From Clostridiales bacterium (lineage in GTDB: Bacteria; Bacillota; Clostridia; Tissierellales; Sedimentibacteraceae): 5,744 nucleotides of DNA. The notes beneath the pieces were generated by a model. It did not search any database. It saw nothing but the letters and a program-made list of their open reading frames with translations, and was not told the DNA's origin. The stretch is taken from the NCBI GenBank assembly GCA_003497505.1, contig DNNV01000400.1:1-5744 (forward strand), given 5' to 3'. The position numbers and the translations under genes are program-made. Shown here piece by piece: positions 4,991-5,744 of the stretch (the stretch's first letter is position 1; each line of letters begins with the position of its first letter).

Positions 4991-5744
4991 TTAGAAGCTA
5001 ATCGTAAGAGAGCTCCCGTTTCGGTCTTTTTCAACGGATATGGAGGATTCTATTGTTTCCTTGAGCATCTGCACGTGAGAGATTATTCCCACCAATCTCT
5101 TGGAGCCTTTGACTGAGCCTAATATGCCCAATGCATCCTTGATGGAGGAGCTGTCCAGGCTTCCGAAGCCTTCGTCTATAAACATGGTGTCGATTCTTAT
5201 GCCCCCGGACTGTGCCTGTACCACTGCGGAAAGGCCAAGTGAGAGTGCCAGGGATACAAGGAATTTCTCGCCGCCCGACAATCCGGATACGCTGCGTTTT
5301 TCTCCTGAATAAGCATCGAGTACTTCAAGCTCCAATCCAGCCTTTCTTGTTCTGCCGCTTCCCTCAAGAGTCCTGCAAAGCCTGTAACGACCGTCGTGAA
5401 CATTTTTCAAAAGCCTGTTAGCTTCGGAGGTTACAGAGGTGAGCATTACACCAAGCACATATCGCCTCAGGCTTATGCCTCGGTCTCCGCGCAGCGTTGT
5501 ACCGAAGCTGAAGTACATATCATATTTTTTGACCATCTCCTGAAGCAATTCCTGCTCTTTCTCAGCTTTGCTTATAATTTTTTCTAACCGCTGTTTTCGG
5601 TCGATTCCCAGAGCAGCTTGCTTTTCAAGCTCCGTAATGGTTTTTTCAAATTTATATATGGAGTCTTCATTTGCTTTAATGTCCGGTTTTTCCTTGTTTT
5701 CTGTCAATAAAGTGAGCCTCTCCAGATTTCTTGCTACGGAGCCT
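4991..5744 (-). CDS. sbcC: Exonuclease subunit SbcC, C-terminal part (5' partial)
   Basis: The last 250 or so residues of the SMC-like ATPase SbcC (Rad50 homologue) are present. With the SbcD nuclease it cleaves hairpins and processes DNA ends. Family members are about 1,000-1,200 residues, so most of the protein lies beyond the right edge. The frame stays open to the edge, and an apparent TTG start at 5707 is internal. Residues about 1-75 form the charged end of the coiled coil. The ATPase C-lobe follows: the RGISLRRYVLG segment, the ABC signature SGLSGGEKF (153-161, core LSGGE 155-159), Walker B with catalytic Glu in IDTMFIDEGFGSLD (184-197; Asp190, Glu191) including the D-loop, and the switch His223 in GIISHVQ. 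All motifs are intact, so nothing suggests decay. sbcD is usually upstream and would be outside the window. Composition is richer in G+C than guaD. Confidence 0.95.
   Translation of the reverse strand, partial: GSVARNLERLTLLTENKEKPDIKANEDSIYKFEKTITELEKQAALGIDRKQRLEKIISKAEKEQELLQEMVKKYDMYFSFGTTLRGDRGISLRRYVLGVMLTSVTSEANRLLKNVHDGRYRLCRTLEGSGRTRKAGLELEVLDAYSGEKRSVSGLSGGEKFLVSLALSLGLSAVVQAQSGGIRIDTMFIDEGFGSLDSSSIKDALGILGSVKGSKRLVGIISHVQMLKETIESSISVEKDRNGSSLTISF

Noticed and set aside
5100..5587. Several short open frames overlapping sbcC in other frames
   Set aside because: All lie inside the conserved SbcC ATPase domain, whose motifs are intact. They are shadow frames.
5705..5707. TTG as a start codon for a short SbcC-like protein
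   Set aside because: The frame continues upstream without a stop to the window edge, and SbcC proteins are about 1,000 residues or more. The TTG is an internal Leu codon.

Overview
The window is a stretch of chromosome from a low-GC, endospore-forming Gram-positive bacterium, most likely one of the Clostridia. The evidence is AT-rich intergenic DNA, strong AGGAGG-type ribosome binding sites, a YtaF-family sporulation membrane protein, and clostridial-looking protein sequences throughout. The genus cannot be fixed from the sequence alone. No mobile element, CRISPR array, tRNA or rRNA is visible, and nothing looks like a defence island. Most of the region is ordinary housekeeping and sporulation-associated DNA.

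Layout, left to right. A plus-strand AI-2E-family membrane protein (1-885) has lost its N-terminus to the window edge. It ends at a palindromic terminator (897-916) shared with a convergent minus-strand gene (929-1900). That gene encodes a 323-residue, very cysteine-rich protein of unknown function. It is followed by a 187-base divergent intergenic region and a plus-strand cyclophilin-type peptidyl-prolyl isomerase (2088-2606). A second convergent junction (hairpin 2622-2656) separates the isomerase from minus-strand ytaF (2664-3290). A second divergent intergenic region (about 280 bases) carries a sigma-K-like promoter facing ytaF and a near-consensus housekeeping promoter facing a plus-strand guanine deaminase (3574-4920). 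A third convergent junction (hairpin 4922-4968) separates the deaminase from the C-terminal part of minus-strand sbcC (4991-5744), which runs off the right edge.

The six genes alternate in strand (+, -, +, -, +, -), so no two are co-transcribed. Each is probably a single-gene unit, with hairpins at all three convergent junctions. They do not form one pathway. The best candidate for undescribed biology is the cysteine-rich protein. It has 20 Cys in 323 residues, no signal peptide or membrane segment, and a Gly-rich CxxC tail. This composition is typical of spore coat or exosporium building material. A weak sigma-K-like promoter upstream and a nearby sporulation gene fit that idea but do not prove it.
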